DNA of 64,000 nt from Cupriavidus sp. AU9028. GTDB taxonomy: Bacteria > Pseudomonadota > Gammaproteobacteria > Burkholderiales > Burkholderiaceae. The notes beneath the pieces were generated by a model. The model was not told where the DNA came from. It searched no databases and was given only the letters and a program-made list of their open reading frames with translations. Below, in pieces: positions 8,187-15,998 of the stretch (position 1 is the first letter of the stretch; the number at the start of each line of letters is the position of its first letter). The stretch spans positions 124,001-188,000 of the forward strand of contig NZ_JAIMCG010000004.1 of assembly GCF_019795295.1 (NCBI RefSeq), in the 5' to 3' direction. A program made the translations under genes and the position numbers.

Positions 8187-8831
8187 ATGAACGCGCATAC
8201 CCAGGTACTTACCGTGGCCGGCCCCGTCGGCGCGATCGACGTATCGGTCGACCTGCCCCAAGGCACGCCGGCACGCGGCCTTGCGCTGGTTGCCCATCCG
8301 CATCCGCTCTTTGGCGGCACCAAGGACAACAAGGTCGCGCAGACGCTGGCGCGCGCCTTCGTGCAGCTCGGCTATGCCACCGTGCGGCCGAATTTCCGCG
8401 GCGTGGGCGGCACGGCCGGCGAGCACGACAACGGCAATGGGGAGCAGGACGACCTGCTGGCCGTCATCGACTGGATGCGCGGCCGGCAGGAGTGGCTGGA
8501 ACAGGCGGCAACCGCGCCGCTGGCGCTGGGCGGGTTCTCGTTCGGCAGCTATGTCGCCAGCCATGTGGCGCGGCGCCTGGCCGAAGCCGGCACGCCGGTG
8601 CAACGCCTCGCGATGGTGGGCACCGCCGCCTCGCGCTGGCAGGTCGCCCCGGTGCCGGCGGACACCATCGTGATCCATGGCGAGCAGGACGACACCGTCC
8701 CGCTTGCCAGCGTGCTGGACTGGGCTCGGCCGCAGGAACTGCCGGTGATCGTGATTCCCGGCGCGGACCATTTCTTTCATCGCAAGCTGCATCTGATCAA
8801 GCAGCTCGTCGTCAATGCCTGGGAGCGCTGA
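8187..8831 (+). CDS. Alpha/beta hydrolase (dienelactone-hydrolase-like)
   Basis: 214-aa single-domain hydrolase. HPHPLFGGTKDNKV near residue 37 and NFRGVGGTAGEHDNG near 70 form the family oxyanion region. The nucleophile elbow is GGFSFGSYVA (Ser about 119), the acid is in HGEQDDTVP, and the catalytic His is in PGADHFFHRKLHLIK near the end. Related proteins are annotated as CocE/NonD or AB-hydrolase of the YfhR/Rv3473 type; the substrate is unknown. It is the second gene of a likely pair with the ferredoxin-like gene and lies before dacC. Confidence 0.85.
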   Translation: MNAHTQVLTVAGPVGAIDVSVDLPQGTPARGLALVAHPHPLFGGTKDNKVAQTLARAFVQLGYATVRPNFRGVGGTAGEHDNGNGEQDDLLAVIDWMRGRQEWLEQAATAPLALGGFSFGSYVASHVARRLAEAGTPVQRLAMVGTAASRWQVAPVPADTIVIHGEQDDTVPLASVLDWARPQELPVIVIPGADHFFHRKLHLIKQLVVNAWER

Positions 8832-8988
8832 ACCGCGCCAGTGAGGCCACCGGCCGCACGCAGCCGAAGGTTGCGGCGGCCCGGTGGCGAGGAACTTGGC
8901 GTGCCGCCCCGGTCGACGCACCGCCGGGGCGGCGCCGCCATGCAATCTGGCCGGACGCTCCCCTTTCAATTCGTCGGAACCCAACAAC

Positions 8989-10236
8989 ATGTTCAAACCG
9001 TCTTCGTCGCTCCTTGCCTCGCCAGTCTCGTTCGATCTGCCGGCACGCCCGCTGATCGCGCGTGTGGTGCCGCTCGCTGCGGCGACCGCTGCCGCCCTGG
9101 CAATCGCCAGCGCGCCGCTGACCGCCCGCGCCCAGCAGACCGTGCCGATGCCGCAGGTCGCCGCCAAGGCATGGATGCTCTACGACGTGACCAGCGGCCA
9201 GGCACTGGCCTCGCAGAACGCCGACGCCCGCATCGAGCCGGCCTCGCTGACCAAGCTGATGACCGCCTATCTGGCCTTCCAGGCGCTGAAGGAAAATCGC
9301 CTGACGATCGACCAGGCGGTGGTGCCGACCAATCTGGTGCTGAAGGTCAAGAGCGACGAGTCGCGCATGTTCATCGAGCCGAACAAGCCGGTCACGGTGC
9401 GCGACCTGCTGCTCGGCCTGATCGTGCAGTCGGGCAACGACGCCGCGCTGGCGCTGGCCGAAGCGGTCGGCGGTTCCGAGGAAGGCTTCGTCGCGATGAT
9501 GAATCGCGAAGCCCAGCGCATGGGCATGAAGAACACGCACTACACGAATACCGACGGCATTCCCCATCCGGAGCACTACACCACCGCGCTCGACCTGGCG
9601 ACCCTGACCACGCGGCTGATCGAAGACTTCCCCGAGTACTACAGCATGTACTCGCAAAAGGACTTCACCTATAACAAGATCAAGCAGCCCAACCGCAACC
9701 GGCTGCTGTATATCGATTCGACCGTCGACGGCGTCAAGACCGGCCACACCAAGAGCGCCGGCTACTGCCTGATCTCGTCGGCCAAGCGGCCCCTGGCCAA
9801 CGTGCCCAACGGTTCGCGCCGGCTGATCTCGATCGTGATCGGCACCTCCAGCGACCAGGTCCGCACGCAGGAAAGCCTGAAGGTGCTGAACTACGGCTTC
9901 CAGTTCTTCGACACCCTGCGTCTGTACGACAAGGGCCAGGTGCTGGCCACGCCGGACATCTACAAGGGCCGCGAGGACACCGTCAAGATCGGCGTGCGCG
10001 ACGAAACCTATGTGACCGTGCCCAAGGGCACCGCCGGACGCCTGAAGCCAGTGCTGGAGCGCCAGGAACTGCTGGTCGCGCCGATCGCGGCCGGCCAGCA
10101 GGTCGGCACCGTCAAGCTGATGGACGGCACCCGCAAGGTCGGCGAGTTCCCGGTGGTGGCGCTCGAGGACGTGCCCGAGGCTGGCTTCTTCGGCCGGCTG
10201 TGGGACACTGTCCGCCTGTGGTTCAAGCGCAAGTAA
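8989..10236 (+). CDS. dacC: D-alanyl-D-alanine carboxypeptidase (penicillin-binding protein 5/6 family)
   Basis: 415 aa, exported by a long signal peptide that ends near ARAQ (about residue 48). It carries all three serine-peptidase S11 motifs: SLTK (Ser86, Lys89), SGN (Ser148) and KTG (Lys250). The C-terminal PBP5 domain is followed by a short amphipathic membrane anchor, GFFGRLWDTVRLWFKRK. It trims the terminal D-Ala from peptidoglycan stem peptides in the periplasm. ATG 8989 is taken because upstream in-frame codons do not form a signal peptide. The ybeD-like gene follows 21 bases later, so both are probably one transcript. Confidence 0.93.
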   Translation: MFKPSSSLLASPVSFDLPARPLIARVVPLAAATAAALAIASAPLTARAQQTVPMPQVAAKAWMLYDVTSGQALASQNADARIEPASLTKLMTAYLAFQALKENRLTIDQAVVPTNLVLKVKSDESRMFIEPNKPVTVRDLLLGLIVQSGNDAALALAEAVGGSEEGFVAMMNREAQRMGMKNTHYTNTDGIPHPEHYTTALDLATLTTRLIEDFPEYYSMYSQKDFTYNKIKQPNRNRLLYIDSTVDGVKTGHTKSAGYCLISSAKRPLANVPNGSRRLISIVIGTSSDQVRTQESLKVLNYGFQFFDTLRLYDKGQVLATPDIYKGREDTVKIGVRDETYVTVPKGTAGRLKPVLERQELLVAPIAAGQQVGTVKLMDGTRKVGEFPVVALEDVPEAGFFGRLWDTVRLWFKRK

Positions 10237-10257
10237 CCCCGAGTAGGAGGCTGCCCG

Positions 10258-10548
10258 ATGAGCACCGACATTCCTGATGGCGGACAGGACCGCCCCTCGC
10301 TGATCGAATACCCCAGCGATTTCCCGATCAAGGTCATGGGCACCATGCAGGATGGCTTCGCCGAAGCCATCGTGCTGGTGGTGCAGCAGTTCGACCCGGA
10401 GTTTCACGCCGGCAAGATGGAGATGCGCCCGTCGCGCAACGGCAACTATCTGGGCCTGACCGTCACTGTGCGTGCCACCAGCCGCGAACAGCTGGACGAA
10501 CTGTACCTCGCGCTGACCTCGCATCCGATGGTCAAGGTGGTGCTGTAA
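10258..10548 (+). CDS. ybeD: YbeD-like DUF493 protein
   Basis: 96-aa DUF493 (YbeD) protein with an ACT-like fold. LIEYPSDFPIKVMG at the start and VTVRATSREQLDELYLALTSHPMVKVVL at the end are typical. It is proposed to regulate neighbouring lipoate synthesis, but the biochemical role is unproven. TAGGAGG at 10244-10250, seven bases before the ATG, is a strong ribosome site. It follows dacC as in many proteobacteria; the lipB and lipA genes that usually come next are absent here and an rRNA methyltransferase gene follows instead. Confidence 0.88.
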   Translation: MSTDIPDGGQDRPSLIEYPSDFPIKVMGTMQDGFAEAIVLVVQQFDPEFHAGKMEMRPSRNGNYLGLTVTVRATSREQLDELYLALTSHPMVKVVL

Positions 10549-10670
10549 GCCGCCGAGCCACCGGCCCGCGTCCCGATCCTTTCCCCGTCTTCCCTTGTCT
10601 TCCCTTCCGCCGTGCTCACGCACGGCGGCTCTCGCGCCGGCAGCGCCTCGCGCCGGCCACACCTTCGATC

Positions 10671-11873
10671 ATGAACACCGTCTTCCTCAAGCCCGGCAAG
10701 GAAAAATCGCTGCTGCGCCGGCACCCGTGGGTCTATGCCACCGGCATCGCGCGTACCGAGGGCCGCTGCGAAGCGGGCTCCACCGTGGTCGTGCGCGCCG
10801 CCGACGGCCGCTTCCTGGCCAAGGCCGCGTACAGCCCGCACTCGCAGATCCGGGCCCGCGTCTGGACCTTCGACGAGAACGAGCCGGTCGACCACGCGCT
10901 GATCAAGCGCAGGATCGCCACCGCCGTGGCCTACCGGCGCGAATGGGTGCGGGACAGCGATGCGGTCCGACTGGTCTTTGCCGAGGCCGACCGGCTGCCC
11001 GGACTGGTGGTCGATTACTACGGCGCCGGCAAGGGGGCCGAGCAGGCACAGCTGGTCTGCCAGTTCAACGCCGCCGGTGTGGAAGCGTGGAAGGATGCCG
11101 CGGTACAGGCGCTGATCCGCGAAACCGGCTGCCCCAATGTCTACGAGCGCTCCGACGCCGCCGTGCGCGAGCGCGAAGGCCTGCCGCTGGTGACCGGCGT
11201 GCTGGCCGGCGCCGAGCCCGATCCGGCGCTGTCTGCCACCGAGCACGGCGTGCGCTACTACGTCGACGTGCGCAACGGCCACAAGACCGGCTTCTACGTC
11301 GACCAGCGTGATAACCGCAAACTGGTCGGCGACCTCGCCGAGGGACGGGAGGTGCTGAACTGCTTCTGCTACACCGGGGGCTTTTCGCTGGCGGCGCTGC
11401 GCGGCGGCGCGAAGTCGGTGGTCTCGATCGATTCGTCGGGCGACGCGCTGAAGATCGCGGCGGACAACGTCAAGCTGAACGGCTTCGACCCCGAGCGCGC
11501 AACCTGGCTCGACGCCGATGTGTTCCGCACGCTGCGCCAGTTTCGCGCCGAGGGCCGCCAGTTCGACCTGATCGTGCTGGACCCGCCCAAGTTCGCGCCG
11601 TCTGCGCAGCATATCGATCGTGCCGCACGCGCCTACAAGGAGATCAACCTGGTCGGCATGCAGCTGCTGCGCCCCGGCGGCCTGCTGTTCACTTACTCGT
11701 GCTCCGGTGCGATCGATCCCGAGCTGTTCCAGAAGATCGTGGCCGGTGCCGCCACCGATGCGCGCGTCGACGCCCGCATCCTGCGCCGGCTCTCCGCCGG
11801 CACCGATCACCCGATGCTGGCGGCGTTTCCCGAAGGCGAATATCTGAAGGGTCTGCTGCTGCAACGGGTCTGA
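10671..11873 (+). CDS. rlmI: Class I SAM-dependent 23S rRNA (cytosine-5) methyltransferase, RlmI-like
   Basis: 400 aa, close to the 396 aa of E. coli RlmI, which methylates C1962 of 23S rRNA. An N-terminal PUA domain (about 1-75, beginning LKPGKEKSLLRRHPWVYATG) is followed by an EEHGV-like region (VRYYVDVRNGHKTGFYVDQRDNR) and a Rossmann domain: NCFCYTGGFSLAALRGG for SAM, LDPPKFAP as motif IV and TYSCSG with the catalytic Cys. All key residues are present. It is probably a single-gene unit ending at the terminator at 12033. Confidence 0.85.
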   Translation: MNTVFLKPGKEKSLLRRHPWVYATGIARTEGRCEAGSTVVVRAADGRFLAKAAYSPHSQIRARVWTFDENEPVDHALIKRRIATAVAYRREWVRDSDAVRLVFAEADRLPGLVVDYYGAGKGAEQAQLVCQFNAAGVEAWKDAAVQALIRETGCPNVYERSDAAVREREGLPLVTGVLAGAEPDPALSATEHGVRYYVDVRNGHKTGFYVDQRDNRKLVGDLAEGREVLNCFCYTGGFSLAALRGGAKSVVSIDSSGDALKIAADNVKLNGFDPERATWLDADVFRTLRQFRAEGRQFDLIVLDPPKFAPSAQHIDRAARAYKEINLVGMQLLRPGGLLFTYSCSGAIDPELFQKIVAGAATDARVDARILRRLSAGTDHPMLAAFPEGEYLKGLLLQRV

Positions 11874-12032
11874 TCGCGGCCGGCGCCCGGCCTGGCTTCC
11901 GTATCGGCGTCGCCCGCTTCATCGATCCTTCACGAAGACGACCCGAGGCTGTCATCGTCGGCCGCTACCATGCAATCGGTGGCTGCGGCATTGGCAGGTG
12001 CCCCGCCACCGGTGTATCAGTCTTCGTGGTGT

Positions 12033-12058
12033 GCCCCGCTTCTGGCGGGGCTTTTTTT
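12033..12058 (+). terminator. Rho-independent terminator
   Basis: Seven-base stem GCCCCGC / GCGGGGC around a TTCTG loop, followed directly by seven T (12052-12058). It lies 160 bases after the rlmI-like stop. The 323-base gap 11874-12196 otherwise holds no open frame I can support. The distance leaves room for a small RNA ending here, but I see no promoter that proves it. Confidence 0.85.
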
Positions 12059-12196
12059 GCGCTTCGGCAGCGCAAAATGAGACAACGGGGCGCCGTTTCA
12101 GGCTCCTGCCAGTTACCGCTGATAACCTAAAACACGTCGACCTCTTAGTCGCCAGTATCACGCCATTCGACAACCATTCCCCGCCCGGATGGAGCC

Positions 12197-13129
12197 ATGG
12201 CACAAGAGACTGACGCCTCCTACAAACTGCTGTTCTCGCACCCCGAACTCGTGCGCGACCTGGTGCGCGGGTTCATTCCCGACCGGTGGCTGCGCCAGCT
12301 GGACTTCAGCACCTTGCAGAAGGTGCCCTGCTCCTTCGTCACCGACGACCTGCGGCAACGGCTCAGTGATGTGGTCTGGCGCGTCCGGGCCGACAGTCAA
12401 TGGGTCTACCTGTATCTGCTGATCGAATTCCAGAGCACCGCGCCGTACTTCATGGCCGTGCGCATCGCCAACTACGTATCGCTGCTATATCAGGACCTGG
12501 TCAATGGGAAAGAGGTCCAGCCCAATCAGCAGCTGCCGCCGGTGCTGCCGATCGTCATCTATACCGGCAAGCGGCGGTGGGCGGTGCCGACGGATCTGTC
12601 CGAGATGATCCCGGTAATGAGGGGACGGGCGGCCCGCTACCGGCTGCAATCCGCGTTCAAGCTGATCGAGCAGAGCCGCTACCCTAGATCGAAGCTGGCA
12701 AGGATGCGCAACCTGTTCGCCGCGGTCGTACAGATGGAGCACTGTCCTGCTCCGGAAACGTTGCCTAAGCTTGTTAAGGCCGTAAGCCAGTGGATCGGAA
12801 ACAATACGGATTTGCAGCGGACCTTCACGTCCTGGGCGTGCGCCGCCATCCGGCGCAACAATCCGGGACTAGCGATACCTCACCTTGAAACCTTGGAGGA
12901 TCTCCAGATGGAAATGTCGGAAGGATGGGTGCGATGGGCAGAGCGGCTGGAGCAGAAGGGACTGGAAAAAGGCGAGCGCAAGTTCCTGCTGAAGGTGCTG
13001 ACGCAGCGATTTGGTGCCGTTCCCGATGAGATCCGTGAGCGGATCGAAACCGCCGACGAAAAGCAGCTCGACCGCTGGATGGAACAAGCCTTTCAGATCG
13101 ACAGCCCCTACGAGCTCGCGAACAGCTGA
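12197..13129 (+). CDS. Rpn family recombination-promoting nuclease / putative transposase-like protein
   Basis: 310 aa. The N-terminal domain (about 1-200) is the Rpn/YhgA type PD-(D/E)xK nuclease: DASYKLLFSHPELVRDLVRGF at the start, an acidic residue in LSDVVWRVR, and the LLIEFQSTAPYFMAVRI core (E-x-Q catalytic pair). The C-terminus (about 260-305, KFLLKVLTQRFGAVPDE) resembles DUF4351. Rpn proteins cut DNA and promote RecA-independent recombination in E. coli. The gene is isolated, sits after a strong terminator and has lower GC and more mixed codons than its neighbours, in line with horizontal gain. It is not an insertion sequence: no terminal repeats were found. Confidence 0.8.
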   Translation: MAQETDASYKLLFSHPELVRDLVRGFIPDRWLRQLDFSTLQKVPCSFVTDDLRQRLSDVVWRVRADSQWVYLYLLIEFQSTAPYFMAVRIANYVSLLYQDLVNGKEVQPNQQLPPVLPIVIYTGKRRWAVPTDLSEMIPVMRGRAARYRLQSAFKLIEQSRYPRSKLARMRNLFAAVVQMEHCPAPETLPKLVKAVSQWIGNNTDLQRTFTSWACAAIRRNNPGLAIPHLETLEDLQMEMSEGWVRWAERLEQKGLEKGERKFLLKVLTQRFGAVPDEIRERIETADEKQLDRWMEQAFQIDSPYELANS

Positions 13130-13261
13130 TCGCCCGCCGCGCAAGCCATTGTCGCCAGCACGAAGCCCGAGTACGATGCGCCGAAAGCGCGTCTTTGCGC
13201 GTCGTGCCGCTGGCTTGACTTCCGGACACTCCGGCGGCCGGCGTGCGCTGGAGAAACCACG

Positions 13262-13750
13262 CTGAAAACCCCCGAGCCGCCGCCCTCCGCCTCCCGCACC
13301 GCGCCCGGCGCCAGTCCCCTCCTCCGTGCCATCTGGGTCGGTCTGGGCAGCCTCTGCCTGCTGATCGGCTTTGCCGGCATCTTCCTGCCGGTGCTGCCGA
13401 CCACGCCGTTCGTGCTGCTGGCTGCCGCCTGCTTTGCGCGCGGCTCCCAGCGCTTCCATCGATGGCTGACGAACCACCCGAGGCTGGGGCCGATCATCCA
13501 GGACTGGGAGCGCCATCGCAGCATCCCGTTGCGCGCCAAGTGCTTCGCCATCGCCACCATGTGGGTGTCGATGTCGACGACAGCGTGGTTCCTGCGCGAC
13601 CGCCCTGCCGTGTCGATCGCGCTGCTGGCCGGCGCGGTGCTGCTGACGGCCTGGCTGCTCTACCTGCCCACGCGGCCGCGCGGCGGCTACAACCCGGCGG
13701 GCGACCGCGTCCAGGACGACCGCCGCGATGCGCGGGGCCGCCAGTCCTGA
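13262..13750 (+). CDS. DUF454 (YbaN-like) inner-membrane protein with apparent CTG start
   Basis: DUF454 protein of about 162 aa. The family core is clear: GFAGIFLPVLPTTPFVLLAA, then CFARGSQRFHRWL and IPLRAKCFAI, with two further membrane segments to residue ~140 and a basic tail. ATG, GTG and TTG are all absent in frame between 13199 and the GTG at 13391, and starting at 13391 would delete the first membrane helix that all family members have. A CTG at 13262 has GGAG at 13250-13253, eight bases upstream, so it is the best start. A one-base assembly error that hides an ATG is the alternative. Function of the family is unknown. Confidence 0.75.
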   Translation: MKTPEPPPSASRTAPGASPLLRAIWVGLGSLCLLIGFAGIFLPVLPTTPFVLLAAACFARGSQRFHRWLTNHPRLGPIIQDWERHRSIPLRAKCFAIATMWVSMSTTAWFLRDRPAVSIALLAGAVLLTAWLLYLPTRPRGGYNPAGDRVQDDRRDARGRQS

Positions 13751-13759
13751 GCCGCACGG

Positions 13760-15019
13760 CTACTGGTGGTTGCGCGCATCCTCGATCAGCCTGCCGTCCT
13801 CGGGCAGTGAGCCCGGCGCGGCGAAGCGGACCTCGCCCTTGAGCCGCAACACGTCGCGCAGGCTGGCGCGGATGGCCTCGCTCAGCGGCGCCTCGTCCCC
13901 GGCCGCGGCGCCGCGCAGCACGCAATGCAGCGTCATGATGTCCGCGCCCGGCTCCCCGGTGATGACCAGCCGCGCCTGATGGATCTCCGGATGCCGCCGC
14001 ACCACCTCCGCAACCTGCCCCGGATGCACGAACATGCCGCGCACCTTGGTGGTCTGGTCGGCGCGGCCCAGCCAGCCGCGCAGCCGCAGATTGGTGCGGC
14101 CGCAGGGGCTCGCCTGGCGGGAGGAGCCGGGCACGATCGCCGACAGGTCGCCGGTGGCGAAGCGGATCAGCGGATAGTCCGGGTTGGACAGCACGGTCAC
14201 CACCACTTCGCCAACCTCCCCCTCGGGCATCGGCTCGGTGCCGCCGGGCTCGACGATTTCGACCAGCACGCCCTCGTCCACCACCCAGCCGTCGGACCCG
14301 GCGGCCTCATAGGCGATCAGCCCCAGATCCGCGCTGCCATACATTTGCCGCACCTGGATGCCCTGCTCCTCGAACCAGGCCCGCAACGCGGAGGGCAGCG
14401 CTTCGCCCGATACCAGCGCCCTGGAGAAGCTGCAGCGCTGGCCCTGCTCCGCTGCCTTCTCCATCAGGATCTTCAGGAACGACGGCGTGCCGGCATAGGC
14501 AGCGGGCTGCAGCATGGCAATCGCCTGCACCTGCGCCTCGGTCTGGCCGACCCCTGCCGGGAACACGCAGCAGCCGAGGCGATGCGCGCCGCTCTCCATC
14601 ATCATGCCGGCCGGCGTGAAGTGGTAGGAGAAGGTGTTGTAGACAAGGTCGCCCTGCCGGAACCCCGCGGCGTACATCGCGCGGGCGGTGCGCCACCAGT
14701 CGGAGCCGTGCCCGTCCGGCTCGTGCAGCGGGCCCGGCGACTGGAACAGATGGCGCAGGCCCGACAACGGCGTCGCGTTCAGGCCGCCCAGCGGCGGCAC
14801 CTGGCGCTGCATCTCCGCGAGCCGGGCCTTGCGCGTCACGGGTAGCGCCGCCAGCGCGGCGCGAGAGGTCAGCGACTGCGGTTCGACGTCGCGCAGGCTG
14901 ACTGCATAGAACGGCGCATGGCGCCGCGCATGCTCGACCTGCCGGGCCAGGGCGGCCAGCAGATCGCGCTCGCGCTCCTCGGGCGGGCGGGTTTCCAGAT
15001 GGTCGTAGTAGTCGGACAC
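13760..15019 (-). CDS. Phenylacetate-CoA ligase-like AMP-binding protein (PaaK family)
   Basis: 419 aa, the normal length of PaaK-type acyl-CoA ligases. Visible features are the N-terminal YYDHLETR, the SPGPLHEPDGHG phosphate loop region, FSYHFTPAGMMMESG, the YGSADLGLIAYE adenine motif, RFATGDLSAI with the ATP-binding Asp, and the C-terminal subdomain with GRADQTTKVRGMFVHP. It should activate an aromatic or similar carboxylic acid to its CoA thioester in the cytoplasm. It is the last gene of the liv-type transporter operon, 69 bases after livF, which implies it acts on the transported acid. Confidence 0.85.
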   Translation of the reverse strand: MSDYYDHLETRPPEERERDLLAALARQVEHARRHAPFYAVSLRDVEPQSLTSRAALAALPVTRKARLAEMQRQVPPLGGLNATPLSGLRHLFQSPGPLHEPDGHGSDWWRTARAMYAAGFRQGDLVYNTFSYHFTPAGMMMESGAHRLGCCVFPAGVGQTEAQVQAIAMLQPAAYAGTPSFLKILMEKAAEQGQRCSFSRALVSGEALPSALRAWFEEQGIQVRQMYGSADLGLIAYEAAGSDGWVVDEGVLVEIVEPGGTEPMPEGEVGEVVVTVLSNPDYPLIRFATGDLSAIVPGSSRQASPCGRTNLRLRGWLGRADQTTKVRGMFVHPGQVAEVVRRHPEIHQARLVITGEPGADIMTLHCVLRGAAAGDEAPLSEAIRASLRDVLRLKGEVRFAAPGSLPEDGRLIEDARNHQ

Positions 15020-15088
15020 GATGGCATCCAGCGATCAAGGTTTGTCAGGGGCGCTTCGACCTTCAGGCCACCGCGCCGTGGGAGGGTG

Positions 15089-15904
15089 TCAGGCGAGCCA
15101 GCGCTTGCGCCGCCGGTAGCTCTTGACGTCGCGGAAGGAGCTGCGCCGCCCGCCGTCGGCATCGTTGGCGGCGACGCCCAGGTAGAACTCCTTGACATCC
15201 TCGTTCTCGCGCAGCGACGCCGCGCTGCCGTCCATCACGACACGGCCGTTTTCCAGGATGTAGCCATAGCTGGCATAGCGCAGCGCCACCATGGTGTTCT
15301 GCTCGGCCAGCAGGAAGCTGACCTTCTCGCGCTGATTCAGGTCGCGCACGATCTCGAAGATCTCCTCGACGATCTGCGGTGCGAGGCCCATCGACGGCTC
15401 GTCCAGCAGCACCATCGCCGGACGCGCCATCATGGCTCGGCCGATCGCGCACATCTGCTGCTCCCCGCCCGAGGTATAGCCGGCCTGCGATTTGCGCCGA
15501 AGTTTCAGCCGCGGGAAATACGCGTAGACCCGCTCGAGCGCCTCACGCGTCTGCGCCCGGGACATGCCGCAGGTGTAGGCCCCGGTCAGCAGGTTCTCCT
15601 CCACGGTCAGGTGGGCGAAGCAATGGCGGCCCTCCATCACCTGAATCACGCCCCGGCGCACCAGTTCGTTCGGACTGAGGCGATCGACCCGGTCGCCGCG
15701 GTAGTGGATGGCGCCCTTGGTGACTTCGCCACGTTCCGCGTGCAGCAGGTTCGACACCGCCTTGAGCGTAGTGGTCTTGCCCGCGCCGTTGGCGCCGAGC
15801 AGCGCGACGATGCCGCCCTCGGGCACATCGAGCGAGACGCCGCGCAGCACCAGGATCACGTGGTCGTAGATGACCTCGATATTGTTGACGGACAGCAGGG
15901 TCAT
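15089..15904 (-). CDS. livF: LivF-type ABC transporter ATP-binding protein
   Basis: 271-aa ATPase of the branched-chain amino acid (HAAT) importer family. Walker A GANGAGKTTTLKA, a signature in SGGEQQMCAIGRAMMARP, Walker B MVLLDEPSMGLAPQ and the switch His region LLAEQNTMVAL are intact. The C-terminal 30 residues (YLGVAANDADGG...) are longer than in E. coli LivF. It works as a dimer with LivG at the inner membrane. Substrate identity is not shown by the ATPase; the flanking acyl-CoA ligases argue against a simple amino-acid role. Confidence 0.88.
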   Translation of the reverse strand: MTLLSVNNIEVIYDHVILVLRGVSLDVPEGGIVALLGANGAGKTTTLKAVSNLLHAERGEVTKGAIHYRGDRVDRLSPNELVRRGVIQVMEGRHCFAHLTVEENLLTGAYTCGMSRAQTREALERVYAYFPRLKLRRKSQAGYTSGGEQQMCAIGRAMMARPAMVLLDEPSMGLAPQIVEEIFEIVRDLNQREKVSFLLAEQNTMVALRYASYGYILENGRVVMDGSAASLRENEDVKEFYLGVAANDADGGRRSSFRDVKSYRRRKRWLA

Positions 15905-15998
15905 GGCGATGGCTCCGCCTGGCTGGATTCAGGATCGAAAAGGGGCGCGCAAGGGCAATGAAAGGCGCCGCGGGGAACGCCGCGGCGCCCGCCCTTGC

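Noticed and set aside
10607-10628. CCGCCGTGC / GCACGGCGG hairpin as terminator after ybeD
   Set aside because: Perfect stem but no T-run and it sits close before rlmI; kept out as not decisive.
12197-13129. Insertion sequence around the transposase-like gene
   Set aside because: No terminal inverted repeats or target duplication; the family is the Rpn nuclease, not a true transposase.
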